A program made the translations under genes and the position numbers. Positions 24,939-34,993 of a DNA stretch of 64,000 nt are shown piece by piece; within the stretch, counting starts at the first letter, position 1; the number at the start of each line of letters is the position of its first letter. The stretch covers positions 1,550,001-1,614,000 of the forward strand of contig CAVZMV010000002.1 of assembly GCA_963776465.1 (NCBI GenBank), written 5' to 3'. This stretch comes from DASRHK01 sp963776465. Lineage in GTDB: Bacteria; Pseudomonadota; Gammaproteobacteria; Nevskiales; Nevskiaceae. Below the pieces are notes generated by a model that was not told where the DNA came from, made no database searches, and worked only from the letters and a program-made list of their open reading frames with translations.

Positions 24939-27900
24939 TGACGGTCCACGTCCTCGTCGGCGGAACCGTACTTTCCGCATTCAGGGCGGCGCATCTGCAG
25001 CGGCAACTGGCAGCCCAGGTCCCGGATCTGAAAGGTCTGCGTGTGCAGGAGTTCTTCCTGGTGCAGGCGGAGCAGGAGTCGATGCAGGATCTGCGGCGCC
25101 TGCTGGGCGAAGGACCGGCCGAATTCGCGTCGGCCAGCAGCACGCTCTACGTCGTGCCGCGGCTCGGCACCTTGTCGCCCTGGTCCAGCAAGGCGACGGA
25201 CATCGCGCGCGTCTGCGGACTGCAAGGGGTTCGCCGCATCGAGCGTGGCCGTGCGTTCCTGCTCGACGGCCTGGACGCCCTGCCGCAAGGCGCCCACGCG
25301 CTGCTGCACGATCCGATGACGGAATCGGTGCTCACCGATCCCCAACAGCTGCAGCACGTTTTCGATGATCAGCCGCAGCGAGCGCTACGGTCGGTCGACG
25401 TGCTGCGGGAAGGTGCGACCGCGCTCGAATCTGCGAACCGCGACTGGGGTCTGGCGCTTTCGGCAGACGAGATCGCCTACCTCTCGCGGCACTACCGCAA
25501 TAGCGGTCGCAATCCAACAGACGCCGAGCTGATGATGTTCGCGCAGGTCAACAGCGAGCATTGCCGGCACAAGATCTTCAACGCCGAGTTTCGTGTGGAC
25601 GGAGCGGCGCAGCCGCATTCGCTGTTCGAGATGATCAAGCTGACGCACAAGGCTTCGCCACGCGGCGTGCTGTCGGCCTACAAGGACAACGCCGCCGTGG
25701 TTGCCGGATCGCAGGCGATGCGGTTCTTTCCAGAAGCGGACCGCATCTGGCGCGAGCATCGCGAGCCGGTGCACCTGCTGATGAAGGTGGAGACGCACAA
25801 CCACCCGACCGGGATTTCGCCGCATCCGGGCGCCGCCACCGGCGCGGGCGGCGAGATCCGCGACGAGGCCGCGACCGGCCGCGGCGCCAAGCCCAAGGCC
25901 GGTCTTTGCGGGTTCACCGTTGCCAACCTGCGCATCCCGGATTTCGTGCAGCCGTGGGAAGAGAGCCTGCCCCGGCCGCCGGCGATGGCCAGCGCCTTGC
26001 AGATCATGCTCGACGGTCCGATCGGCGCGGCCGCCTACAACAACGAGTTCGGCCGACCCAATCTCAACGGCTACTTCCGCACGTTCGAGACGAACGTCGG
26101 CGGCAGGCTGCGCGGCTACCACAAGCCGGTGATGATCGCGGGCGGCTTCGGCAACATCCGCGACGAGCACGTGCAGAAGAAGGCGGTCGTCGAGGACGCG
26201 CGGCTGGTAGTGCTGGGTGGTCCCGCGATGCTCATCGGCCTGGGTGGCGGTGCCGCGTCGTCGATGGCCACCGGAGCTTCGAGCGCCGAGCTGGATTTTG
26301 CCTCGGTGCAGCGGGCCAATCCGGAGCTCGAGCGCCGCTGCCAGGAAGTGATCGATCACTGCTGGTCGCTGGGTGAGGGCAACCCGATCCTGTCGATCCA
26401 CGACGTCGGCGCCGGAGGCCTCTCCAACGCGCTGCCGGAGCTGGTGCACGCCGACGGGCGGGGCGGCCGATTCATGCTGCGCGACATCCAGTCGGCGGAT
26501 CCGGCGCTGTCGCCGATGGAGATCTGGTGCAACGAGGCGCAGGAGCGCTACGTGCTCGCGATCGCTCCGGAGGACCTTCCGGTGCTGGCGCAGGCGTGCG
26601 CACGCGAGCGCTGTCCGTTCGCCGTCGTCGGCAGCGCGATGGCCGAGCAGCAGCTGGTCGTGGAGGACGCCGACGCGGGTAACCGGCCGGTCGACATGCC
26701 GATGCCGATGCTGCTGGGCAAGCCGCCGCGCATGCAGCGCGACACGCGCCGCATCGCCGCCGATCAGCCCGCGCCTTCCCTTGACGCCCTGCGCACGCCG
26801 GCAGGATTGCGCGAGGCCTGCGAGCGCGTGCTGCGTCTGCCGGCCGTCGCGGCGAAGAACTTCCTGATCACCATCGGCGATCGCACCGTCGGTGGCCTGA
26901 CAGTGCGCGACCAGATGGTCGGCCCGTGGCAGGTACCGGTCGCCGACTGTGCGATCACTGCTACGGGATTCGAAGCAAGCACGGGCGAGGCGATGGCGAT
27001 GGGCGAGCGTCCCGTCCTGGCGCTGATCGACGCCGCTGCATCGGCGCGCATGGCCGTCGGCGAAGCCGTCACCAACATTGCGTCGGCGCACATCGCCAGG
27101 CTGTCCGACGTGCGGCTGTCGGCGAACTGGATGGCTGCCTGCGGTCAGGGCGACGAAGACGCGCGCCTGTTCGACGCCGTGAAGGCAGTGGGCGCCGAGC
27201 TGTGTCCGCAGCTTGGCATCGCCATCCCGGTCGGCAAGGATTCCTTGTCGATGAAGGCGCAGTGGCGCGGGAGCGACGGCAAGGCGCAGATCCAGACGGC
27301 GCCGATGACGCTGATCGTCTCCGCGTTCGCGCCCGTCGCCGACGTGCGCCGGTCGCTGACGCCGCAATTGCGCACGGATGCGGGCGACACGCGGCTGATC
27401 CTGCTGGACCTCGGCGGCGGGAAGAATCGCCTGGGCGGATCCGCGCTGGCGCAGGTTCATGGCCAGATCGGCGACGTGGTTCCGGACGTCGACGATCCCG
27501 AGATTCTCAGCCGCGCCTTCGCGCTGGTGCAGGAATGGAACCTGGTGGACAAGCTGCTGGCCTGTCATGACCGCTCCGACGGCGGCCTGTTCGCGACCGT
27601 CTGCGAGATGGCGTTCGCGGGTCACTGCGGCGTCGACATCGTGCTGAACGCGCTCGGCGCCGATCCACTCGCGTCGCTGTTCAGCGAAGAGCTCGGTCTC
27701 GTGCTGCAGGTGCGGAGTGCCGACGCGGCGGCTCTGTGCGCGGCTGCGGAAGTGGCAGGCGTGTCGGCGCTCGACATCGGCTCGATCCGCAGCGACGACG
27801 CGATCCGGTTCTCGGCTGCCGGCGGGGAGATCTTCTCCGACTCGCGTGAAAGGCTCTACAAGACATGGGCCGAGACGAGCCATCGCCTCGCGTCACTGAG

Positions 27901-28792
27901 GGACAACCCCGACTGCGCGCGCGAGGAGTTCGCAGCGGCGGGTGCCAAGGACGATCCTGGCCTGGGCATGCATCTGAGCTTCGAGCCCGCGACTTCGCCG
28001 GCCGCGGCGATCGGCAAGCGGCCGCGCGTCGCGATCCTGCGCGAGCAAGGTGTCAACGGCCAGGCCGAGATGGCCTACGCCTTTCACGCAGCCGGGTTCG
28101 AGTCGGTGGACGTGCACATGACCGATATCCTCGAGGGCAGCGTGAAGCTCGACGACTTCGCCGGACTGGCCGCGTGCGGCGGGTTCTCCTACGGCGACGT
28201 GCTCGGCGCAGGGCAGGGCTGGGCCAAGACCATCCTGTTCAGCGCGCGCGGACGCGAGCAGTTCCAGGCCTTCCTCGCGCGCAACGATCGCTTCGCGCTT
28301 GGCGTCTGCAACGGCTGCCAGATGTTCGCGGCGCTCAAGGACATCGTTCCGGGCGCCCAGGCCTGGCCGACCTTCCAGCGCAATCGCAGCGAGCAGTTCG
28401 AGGCGCGCTGGGGCATGGTGGAGATCGTCGAGTCCAGATCCCTGTTCTTCGCCGGCATGGCCGGCTCGCGCCTGCCGATCGCCGTCGCGCACGGCGAGGG
28501 CCGGGCGCAGTTCGCGTGCGAAGGCGACCTCCGGGTCTTGCACGAGGCGCGCCAGGTCTCGATGCGCTTCGTCGACAATCACGGCCGCGTCGCCAGCGCC
28601 TACCCGCAGAACCCCAACGGCTCGCCCGACGGCATCACCGCGATCTGCAACCAAGACGGGCGCGTCAGCATCCTGATGCCGCATCCGGAGCGGACCGTGG
28701 CAGGGACCGCGGGGTCCTGGTGGCCCAGCCGCTGGGACCGCCACACCCCCTGGATGCGGATGTTCCGCAACGCCAGAAACTGGGTGCGATAA
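24938..28792 (+). CDS. purL: Phosphoribosylformylglycinamidine synthase (large, PurL/FGAM synthase)
   Basis: A 1284-residue fused enzyme of the gammaproteobacterial type that makes FGAM from FGAR, glutamine and ATP in purine biosynthesis. In order there are an N-terminal PurS-like domain, a linker, two AIRS-type ATP-binding domains with KVETHNHPTGISPHPGAATG (about residues 282-301), and a glutaminase domain. The glutaminase has the nucleophile in GVCNGCQMF (about residue 1125) and histidine/glutamate in MPHPERTV near the end. Full length and intact. The ATG at 24938 overlaps the previous stop; GTG 24935 is one codon earlier. With no intergenic space upstream, expression must depend on an upstream promoter in the GT/MBL block or one inside the preceding gene. 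Confidence 0.97.
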   Translation: MTVHVLVGGTVLSAFRAAHLQRQLAAQVPDLKGLRVQEFFLVQAEQESMQDLRRLLGEGPAEFASASSTLYVVPRLGTLSPWSSKATDIARVCGLQGVRRIERGRAFLLDGLDALPQGAHALLHDPMTESVLTDPQQLQHVFDDQPQRALRSVDVLREGATALESANRDWGLALSADEIAYLSRHYRNSGRNPTDAELMMFAQVNSEHCRHKIFNAEFRVDGAAQPHSLFEMIKLTHKASPRGVLSAYKDNAAVVAGSQAMRFFPEADRIWREHREPVHLLMKVETHNHPTGISPHPGAATGAGGEIRDEAATGRGAKPKAGLCGFTVANLRIPDFVQPWEESLPRPPAMASALQIMLDGPIGAAAYNNEFGRPNLNGYFRTFETNVGGRLRGYHKPVMIAGGFGNIRDEHVQKKAVVEDARLVVLGGPAMLIGLGGGAASSMATGASSAELDFASVQRANPELERRCQEVIDHCWSLGEGNPILSIHDVGAGGLSNALPELVHADGRGGRFMLRDIQSADPALSPMEIWCNEAQERYVLAIAPEDLPVLAQACARERCPFAVVGSAMAEQQLVVEDADAGNRPVDMPMPMLLGKPPRMQRDTRRIAADQPAPSLDALRTPAGLREACERVLRLPAVAAKNFLITIGDRTVGGLTVRDQMVGPWQVPVADCAITATGFEASTGEAMAMGERPVLALIDAAASARMAVGEAVTNIASAHIARLSDVRLSANWMAACGQGDEDARLFDAVKAVGAELCPQLGIAIPVGKDSLSMKAQWRGSDGKAQIQTAPMTLIVSAFAPVADVRRSLTPQLRTDAGDTRLILLDLGGGKNRLGGSALAQVHGQIGDVVPDVDDPEILSRAFALVQEWNLVDKLLACHDRSDGGLFATVCEMAFAGHCGVDIVLNALGADPLASLFSEELGLVLQVRSADAAALCAAAEVAGVSALDIGSIRSDDAIRFSAAGGEIFSDSRERLYKTWAETSHRLASLRDNPDCAREEFAAAGAKDDPGLGMHLSFEPATSPAAAIGKRPRVAILREQGVNGQAEMAYAFHAAGFESVDVHMTDILEGSVKLDDFAGLAACGGFSYGDVLGAGQGWAKTILFSARGREQFQAFLARNDRFALGVCNGCQMFAALKDIVPGAQAWPTFQRNRSEQFEARWGMVEIVESRSLFFAGMAGSRLPIAVAHGEGRAQFACEGDLRVLHEARQVSMRFVDNHGRVASAYPQNPNGSPDGITAICNQDGRVSILMPHPERTVAGTAGSWWPSRWDRHTPWMRMFRNARNWVR

Positions 28793-28815
28793 ACGGCCTG
28801 AAACCCGCGCCCCCG

Positions 28816-28844
28816 TTGCATTTGGGCGGTCCCGACACTAATCT
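28816..28844 (+). promoter_or_regulatory. Promoter of TonB-dependent receptor 1
   Basis: TTGCAT (28816-28821), 17 bases, TAATCT (28839-28844), with the flanking sequence CACTAATCT. The same arrangement (TTGCAw, 17-18 bases, CTAnnCT) occurs before the other two TonB receptor genes in this window, which is the main support. Predicted transcription start near 28851, leaving a leader of about 70 bases. Confidence 0.6.
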
Positions 28845-28919
28845 TGTCCGCTTCTAAACCGCAGCGCCGCGGTCACGGGGAAAGGGCGCGCGGGTCGTAA
28901 TCATTCACTGGGGGATTCA

Positions 28920-31850
28920 ATGGCAATGTCACGAGCAGGGTATTGGCTGCGGGCTTCCTTTTTGTCGCTGGTGTTCGGCGCAGGGCTACCGCTGAGCGCG
29001 CAAGCGCAGGAAGCAGCACAGGAGCCGGCTCAGGAGGCAGCGGCCGAATCGACGGGACAATCCGCCTCGACGGAGCTCGAGAAGGTCGAGGTCACGGGCA
29101 CGCGCATCAAGCGCGTCGACATCGAGACCTCCAACCCGGTGTTCACCATCGATCGCAAGACGATCGAATCGACCGGCGCCGCGACGCTCGGCGAGCTGCT
29201 GCAGTCCACGCCGATCGTCACTGGCGTCGTCACCAACACGCAGGTGAACAACGGCGGCGGCACCGGCGCGGCGGACGTCGCGCTGCGCGGGCTGACCTCG
29301 TCACGCACGCTGATCCTGCTCGACGGCGTGCGCATCATCAGCGCCGGCCCGACCGACGTGAACGTCATCCCGGCCAACATGATCGAGCGCATCGAAGTGC
29401 TCAAGCAGGGCGCCTCGGCGATCTACGGCTCCGACGCCATCGGCGGCGTCGTCAACTTCATCACCCGCAAGAACTACAGCGGCGGTGAGGCGCTCGGCGC
29501 GTTCGGCCGCTCGCACGAAGGCGACGGCTCGCTCTACGACGGCAACATCACCTGGGGCAACTCGACCGGCACCGGCAACGTCGTCGTCGGCCTCGGCTAC
29601 AACCGCGAGGACGAGATCCGCTCGATCGACCGCATCGCGACTTCCGCACCGGTCGGCTACCTGTTCAACGAGGAAACGCCGCACTTCGGCACGTCCTCGC
29701 GCGTGCCCACCGGCCGCTTCTTCGTGGAGTCTGGGCAGGACTGCGCCAGCGTCACGCGCATCGACGGAACGACCGGCTCGTCGCCCGCCGACTTCCGCTG
29801 CTTCAACAACAGCTTTGCGCCTGGCCCGACCGATCGCTACAACTTCCAGCCGGAGAACCTGGCGCAGACACCGAGCCGCCGGATCAACGCGTTCCTGCTG
29901 GCCAGCCAGAACCTCGACTACGGCCTGAAGCTGTTCGGCTCGGGCTTCTTCAACAACACCAAGGCCAACGGCCAGCTGGCGCCGGAGCCATTCGACAACG
30001 GTACCAACTTCGCCATCTTCGGCCACCCGGTGATCATCTCCGGCCAGAGCATGTACAACCCGTTCGAGCAGGACATCGACACCTACGCGCTGCGCGCGAC
30101 GCTCGCGGGCAACCGCAACATCGGCTTCAGCACCAACACCTACCAGAGCACCGTCGGCCTGAAGGGTCTGCTGCTCGACCAGTTCTCCTGGACGACGTCG
30201 CTGTCCTGGGGACGGATCCAGCAGAACGGCACGTCGACCGGCTTCCTCAACTTCACCCAGCTCGAGCAGCAGCTCGGACCTTCGTTCAACGACCCGGTGA
30301 ACGGCCCGACCTGCGGCACGCCGACGGCGCCGATCCCGAACTGCACGCCGATCAACATCCTCGGCACCGAGGGCGACACGATCGAGGCGCTGAATACGAC
30401 GACGCACAGCGAGCTGACCGACGAGCTATCGCAGTTCGCGGCCAACATCACCGGCGACCTGTTCCAGCTGCCCGCGGGCCCGCTCGGCGCCGCGATGGGC
30501 TTCGAGTTCCGCAAGGAGAAGCTGGAGTTCTCGCCGGATGCGCTGGCGGTCGGCAACCACCTGTCGGAGAGCAACTCGGGCCCGACGCACGGCAGCACCA
30601 ACGTGCACGAGCTCTACGGCGAGCTGAACGTGCCGATCCTCAACGACATGTTCCTGGTGCACTCGCTGTCGGCGTCACTGGGCCTGCGCTACTCGGGCTA
30701 CTCGAAGTTCGGCAACACCACCAACGCCAAGTACGGCATTGAATATCGTCCGTACTCCGACCTGCTCATCCGCGGCACCTACACCGACGTGTTCCGCGCA
30801 CCGACGATCCTCGACCTCTACAACGGCCCGGCGCAGAACGCGCCGCCCTATGCCGATCCTTGCGCGGGCCTGGAAGAGGCGGAAGGCACGGACGCGAACC
30901 ACGACGCCGCTTGCGAGAACGTCGTGCGCGACGGCACGTTCGACCAGGAGAACACGCAGGCCAGCACCGTGATCCGCAGCAATCCGGAGCTCGAGCCGGA
31001 GGACGGCTACGCCGCCGACATCGGCATGGTGTTCAACCCGTCGTTCTACTCGCCCCTGACGCTGGAGCTGGACTTCTGGCGCTACTCGATCGACAACTCG
31101 ATCGAGACGCTCGGCATCCAGACGTCGCTCAACGCCTGCTTCAACCACGGAGTGCTGTGCGAGAACGTCGTGCGCGGTCCGGACGGCCAGCTGTCGGCCG
31201 GCTCCGAGCCCACGCACAACGTCGGCTCGTTCGTCACGTCCGGCATCGACATCGGCTTCCGCCTGAGCTATCCGAACACCAACCTGTTCGACATCGCGCT
31301 CGGCAACTTCGTGATCGGCGCCGATACGACGTACCTGCGCGAGTTCAACTTCAAGGCGATCGAGGATGGCGTGCTCGTCAGCGAAGTCAATGCGGCAGGG
31401 ACCTACGACCCGAACGTCTTCGGCGGCAGCTTCCCGCGCTGGCGCTCGCTGGCGTACATCTTCTGGAACCAGGGTCCCTGGAGCGCGACGCTCAACAACT
31501 ACTTCATCGCCGATCAGACCGAGGGAAGCACTTACTTCGAGCACTTCCAGCTGAGCTACATCGATCTGGGTGATGCCGGCGAGTGCGACGGCGTGTCCGC
31601 CGAAACCGTGGCGAACGCCGATGGCGACACCATCCGCTGCAACCGCAAGATCGGTTTCGCGGACTACGTCGACGTGTCGGGGAGCTACAACATGAAGGAC
31701 ATCCGCACCACGTTCACAGTCGGCATCCGCGATCTGTTCAACGAGTCCGCGCCGATCGTGGTCGGCGGCTTCAACGGCGCGACCGATACCGGCGCCTACC
31801 GCAGCGAGGGCCGCGCCTTCTACGCGCGGGTCAAATACCTCTTCAAGTAA
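28920..31850 (+). CDS. TonB-dependent receptor 1
   Basis: A 976-residue outer-membrane protein. The signal peptide ends around LSAQAQE; a glutamine/alanine-rich linker leads to the plug, which starts LEKVEVTGTRIKRVDIETSN. The plug includes NNGGGTGAADVALRGL, LILLDGVRI and EVLKQGASAIYGSDAIGGVV (about residues 160-180), and the rest is a large 22-strand type barrel ending AFYARVKYLFK with terminal aromatic/lysine residues. These receptors import large substrates or act in surface interactions using TonB/ExbBD energy. GGGGG lies seven bases before the ATG. It is transcribed alone (promoter upstream, terminator downstream) and is a paralogue of receptor 2. The ligand is unknown; the neighbouring sulfotransferase and hydroxylase genes suggest a link to modified peptides or proteins. 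Confidence 0.93.
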   Translation: MAMSRAGYWLRASFLSLVFGAGLPLSAQAQEAAQEPAQEAAAESTGQSASTELEKVEVTGTRIKRVDIETSNPVFTIDRKTIESTGAATLGELLQSTPIVTGVVTNTQVNNGGGTGAADVALRGLTSSRTLILLDGVRIISAGPTDVNVIPANMIERIEVLKQGASAIYGSDAIGGVVNFITRKNYSGGEALGAFGRSHEGDGSLYDGNITWGNSTGTGNVVVGLGYNREDEIRSIDRIATSAPVGYLFNEETPHFGTSSRVPTGRFFVESGQDCASVTRIDGTTGSSPADFRCFNNSFAPGPTDRYNFQPENLAQTPSRRINAFLLASQNLDYGLKLFGSGFFNNTKANGQLAPEPFDNGTNFAIFGHPVIISGQSMYNPFEQDIDTYALRATLAGNRNIGFSTNTYQSTVGLKGLLLDQFSWTTSLSWGRIQQNGTSTGFLNFTQLEQQLGPSFNDPVNGPTCGTPTAPIPNCTPINILGTEGDTIEALNTTTHSELTDELSQFAANITGDLFQLPAGPLGAAMGFEFRKEKLEFSPDALAVGNHLSESNSGPTHGSTNVHELYGELNVPILNDMFLVHSLSASLGLRYSGYSKFGNTTNAKYGIEYRPYSDLLIRGTYTDVFRAPTILDLYNGPAQNAPPYADPCAGLEEAEGTDANHDAACENVVRDGTFDQENTQASTVIRSNPELEPEDGYAADIGMVFNPSFYSPLTLELDFWRYSIDNSIETLGIQTSLNACFNHGVLCENVVRGPDGQLSAGSEPTHNVGSFVTSGIDIGFRLSYPNTNLFDIALGNFVIGADTTYLREFNFKAIEDGVLVSEVNAAGTYDPNVFGGSFPRWRSLAYIFWNQGPWSATLNNYFIADQTEGSTYFEHFQLSYIDLGDAGECDGVSAETVANADGDTIRCNRKIGFADYVDVSGSYNMKDIRTTFTVGIRDLFNESAPIVVGGFNGATDTGAYRSEGRAFYARVKYLFK

Positions 31851-31868
31851 GCGATCGTCGACTGCCCA

Positions 31869-31900
31869 AAAAGGGGGCCGCAAGGCCCCCTTTTCTTTTG
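31869..31900 (+). terminator. Rho-independent terminator after TonB receptor 1
   Basis: The stem AAAAGGGGGCC / GGCCCCCTTTT closes a GCAA tetraloop and is followed by CTTTT. It starts 19 bases after the receptor stop codon. Confidence 0.92.
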
Positions 31901-31931
31901 GGGAGTCAGGAAATCCTGTTGCGCCGCGAGG

Positions 31932-31961
31932 TTGCAATTCTGTTACAGGCTGGACTAACCT
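31932..31961 (+). promoter_or_regulatory. Promoter of TonB-dependent receptor 2
   Basis: TTGCAA (31932-31937), 18 bases, TAACCT (31956-31961), preceded by GAC to give GACTAACCT. It parallels the elements before receptors 1 and 3. Predicted start near 31968 with a leader of about 80 bases. Confidence 0.62.
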
Positions 31962-32049
31962 CAACTTTGTGAGCTCCATCACAGCGGCAGAAGGGAAAGC
32001 TGCGATGAAGCCAAAGGGAAGGCGTTCAAACCTTTTTGGGGGATAACAA

Positions 32050-34923
32050 ATGATGAAGCTCAGTGCAGAAGGGCTGCTTCGCAGGTCGATCGCGCTCGCA
32101 ACCGGTGCAGGCGCGGCGATGTTCGGAACTGCGGGGCCCGCGGTCGCCGAAGAAGGCGACGCGACCCAGCTGGAGAAAGTGGAGATCACCGGCACGCGCA
32201 TCCGCCGTGTCGATGCCGAAACGGCAAGTCCCGTCTACACCATCGATCGCGCCACCATCACCGCCACCGGCGCGCAGACGGTCGGCCAGTTCCTCCAGGA
32301 CATTCCTTCTATCTCGGGCGCCGCCACCAATCCGCAGGTGAACAACGGCGGCGGCACCGGCGCGGCGGTCGTCTCGCTGCGCGGCCTCGGTGAGCAGCGC
32401 ACGCTGGTCCTGGTCAATGGCCGTCGCGTCCTGCCAGGCGTCAACACGACGGTGGAAGGCGTCGACGTCAACGCCATCCCCATCAACCTGATCGAGCGCG
32501 TCGAGGTGCTCAAGGAAGGCGCGTCGGCGATCTACGGATCGGACGCCATCGGCGGCGTCGTCAACTTCATCACCCGCAAGGATTTCAACGGCGGCGAGGT
32601 CGCGCTGGACTACGGCTTCACCACCAAGCACGACGGCAAGCGCAAGGGCGCGAGCATGTCCTGGGGCGCCAGCACCGGCAAGGCCAACATCCTGCTGGGT
32701 CTGAACTACAACCACCAGGACGGCATCTCCGCCGGCGATCGCGAGTTCTCCAGGAACGCGCTGTATCTCTACGGCGGCGTGGTCACGGCAGGCGGCTCGA
32801 GCCGCGTGCCGACGGGCCGCGTCTTCTTCCCGGACACCGACCCCGACACCGACGGCGTGCAGGATCCGTTCGGCTTCGGTTGCGGCTCCGTTACGCGCAT
32901 CGACGGTACGTCGGGCGCCACCCCGGCTGACTACCGCTGCTTCACCGGCGGTGACCTCTTCAACTACCAGCCCTTCAACCTCATCCTGACGCCGCAGGAG
33001 CGCGCGGGCCTGTTCACCGTCGCCAACTACAAGGTGTACGGCGACATCGAGGCCTACGCCGAGGTGTTCTACAACACCACGCAATCCGGCTTCGAGATCG
33101 CGCCGCTGCCGTTCGACTCTCGCGCAGACGACGTGGTGATCTCGGGCGACAACATCTACAACCCGTTTGGCGTCGATCTGGGCGGCGCGGATGCCGTCAA
33201 TCAGAACGCCACCTGGCGCATGAACGCGCTGGGCAATCGCAGGTCCGAGGTCGAGACCAATGCCGGTCAGGCGAACATCGGCCTGCGCGGCGGGATCATG
33301 GACACCTTGTGGCGCTGGGATGCGGGCTTCAGCTTCGGCCGCGTGCACCAGAACCAGGACATCTTCGGATACCTGTTCACGCCGACCCTCAAGCAGGCGC
33401 TGGGACCCTCGTTCGTCGATCCCGAGAACGGGCCAACCTGCGGCACCGCCGAGAGCCCGATCGCGGGCTGCGTGCCGTTGAACATCTTCAACCTTCCGCT
33501 CGCGCTGACGGATCCGGCGCAGGCGGCGCAGTTCGCCGCTATCTCTGCCGGATACAACCTCGAGGCGACGCGCTCCCAGCGCATCTACACGGCCAACTTC
33601 AACGGGCCGATCTTCAGGTTGCCAGCGGGACCCATCCAGGGCGCGGTCGGCTTCGAGCGCCGCGAGCAGTTCCTGAGCAGCACGGTGGCGTTCCTGGCGC
33701 AAGGCAGGCCGCCTGATTTCCTGACCTGCGCGCTGGCCCAGGAGACCTGCACCAACGAGACCGGAGGCTCGCTGACGTCGAACGAGTTCTACGGTGAGGT
33801 GTTCGTGCCGGTCATTGCAGACGTTCCCGGTGCCAAGGCGTTGAACCTGATCGGCGGCGTCCGCTACTCGGATTACGACCGCTTCGGCAGCACCACCAAC
33901 GGCAAGGTCGCGCTGGAATATCGGCCGATCGGAGACCTTCTGGTGCGCGGCAGCTGGGCGCAGGTGTTCCGCGCGCCGACGATCACCGACCTGTTCCTCT
34001 CGATCACGGCAAATGCGCCGACGTTCAACGACCCCTGCGAGGGCTTGACCGAAGAGCAGGTTGCGGCCAATCCGAACTTCAACCTGGCTTGCGAGCACGT
34101 GACGCCGGACGGCACCTTCGCCGAGCCGAACAGCCAGGTGACCGGACGCTTCCGCGGAAACGAGAACCTCAAGCCGGAAACGGGCACGGTGCTCACGGCC
34201 GGCCTGGTCTACGATCCGGAATACGTTCCCGGCCTGTCGTCGGAAATCGACTTCTGGCGCTACAACCTGGAGGACACGCTCGAGCCGGTGGACGTCAACT
34301 CCACGGCGCTGATCTGCGTCGCAACCGGCGCTCCGGAGTTCTGCGGCCTGATCAACCGGTTCGACGACGGCACGGTCAACTACATCGACCAGCCGATCCT
34401 GAACCTGGGCGAGATCGTCATGCAGGGCGTCGACATGGGCGTGAAGTACCGCTTGCCCACCACGCCGGCGGGCAAGTTCCGGATCAGCCTGGATGCGACC
34501 TACATCGACGAGTTCGATCGCACGCCGGCGCCGGGCTTCCCGATCGTCCTGCATAACGCGGGAACGTTCAGCCGCCAGGACGGCAACTTCGCGCGCTGGC
34601 GCGGACTGGCGTCGGTGGACTGGTCGCTGCTGGATTTCACGGCGCTGATGACGGTGCGCTACGTCGGCCGGTTCACGCTGCAGGATGCCGACACCATCAT
34701 CCCAGACGTGGACATCCGTTACGGCTCGCACACCTACGTCGACATGTCGATCGGATACAAGGTGCCGCGCGTCAACACGCAGCTGCTGGTCGGCATGAAC
34801 AACATGTTCGACAAGCAGCCGCCGCTGCTCTACCAGAACAACGTGACCAACGCGAACACCGACGTCGAGACGTTCGACACGGTTGGCCGCAGCATCTTCT
34901 TCAAGGTCGTGCAGAAGTTCTGA
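32050..34923 (+). CDS. TonB-dependent receptor 2
   Basis: A 957-residue receptor with a signal peptide ending GPAVAEE and a plug starting LEKVEITGTRIRRVDAETAS. It shares NNGGGTGAAVVSLRGLG, LVLVNGRRVL and EGASAIYGSDAIGGVVNFIT with receptor 1, so the two are tandem paralogues, but the barrel loops differ, which implies different ligands. The barrel ends SIFFKVVQKF with the terminal phenylalanine favoured by the BAM complex. GGGGG precedes the ATG by nine bases. It has its own promoter and terminator. A very long open frame on the opposite strand across this gene is a high-GC artefact. Confidence 0.93.
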   Translation: MMKLSAEGLLRRSIALATGAGAAMFGTAGPAVAEEGDATQLEKVEITGTRIRRVDAETASPVYTIDRATITATGAQTVGQFLQDIPSISGAATNPQVNNGGGTGAAVVSLRGLGEQRTLVLVNGRRVLPGVNTTVEGVDVNAIPINLIERVEVLKEGASAIYGSDAIGGVVNFITRKDFNGGEVALDYGFTTKHDGKRKGASMSWGASTGKANILLGLNYNHQDGISAGDREFSRNALYLYGGVVTAGGSSRVPTGRVFFPDTDPDTDGVQDPFGFGCGSVTRIDGTSGATPADYRCFTGGDLFNYQPFNLILTPQERAGLFTVANYKVYGDIEAYAEVFYNTTQSGFEIAPLPFDSRADDVVISGDNIYNPFGVDLGGADAVNQNATWRMNALGNRRSEVETNAGQANIGLRGGIMDTLWRWDAGFSFGRVHQNQDIFGYLFTPTLKQALGPSFVDPENGPTCGTAESPIAGCVPLNIFNLPLALTDPAQAAQFAAISAGYNLEATRSQRIYTANFNGPIFRLPAGPIQGAVGFERREQFLSSTVAFLAQGRPPDFLTCALAQETCTNETGGSLTSNEFYGEVFVPVIADVPGAKALNLIGGVRYSDYDRFGSTTNGKVALEYRPIGDLLVRGSWAQVFRAPTITDLFLSITANAPTFNDPCEGLTEEQVAANPNFNLACEHVTPDGTFAEPNSQVTGRFRGNENLKPETGTVLTAGLVYDPEYVPGLSSEIDFWRYNLEDTLEPVDVNSTALICVATGAPEFCGLINRFDDGTVNYIDQPILNLGEIVMQGVDMGVKYRLPTTPAGKFRISLDATYIDEFDRTPAPGFPIVLHNAGTFSRQDGNFARWRGLASVDWSLLDFTALMTVRYVGRFTLQDADTIIPDVDIRYGSHTYVDMSIGYKVPRVNTQLLVGMNNMFDKQPPLLYQNNVTNANTDVETFDTVGRSIFFKVVQKF

Positions 34924-34941
34924 TCCGCGGGTGATTCCCTG

Positions 34942-34976
34942 AAAGCCGCGTGGCGCTGCCACGCGGCTTTTTTATT
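34942..34976 (+). terminator. Rho-independent terminator after TonB receptor 2
   Basis: A perfect 13-bp stem (AAAGCCGCGTGGC / GCCACGCGGCTTT), loop GCT, then TTTATT. It lies 19 bases after the stop of receptor 2 and 18 bases before the TPR-sulfotransferase gene. Confidence 0.95.
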
Positions 34977-34993
34977 AGCCGGGGGCTGGAGGA

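Noticed and set aside
24938..24940. Purine riboswitch or leader before purL
   Set aside because: purL overlaps the upstream gene, leaving no leader RNA.
25385..27883. An 832-codon open frame on the - strand inside purL
   Set aside because: purL is intact and conserved on the + strand; the antisense translation is rich in Arg, His and Gln with no domain.
32026..34962. A 978-codon open frame on the - strand across TonB receptor 2
   Set aside because: It lies opposite a clear receptor gene and has the low-complexity Arg/Val/Asp composition expected of antisense high-GC DNA; there is no recognisable domain.
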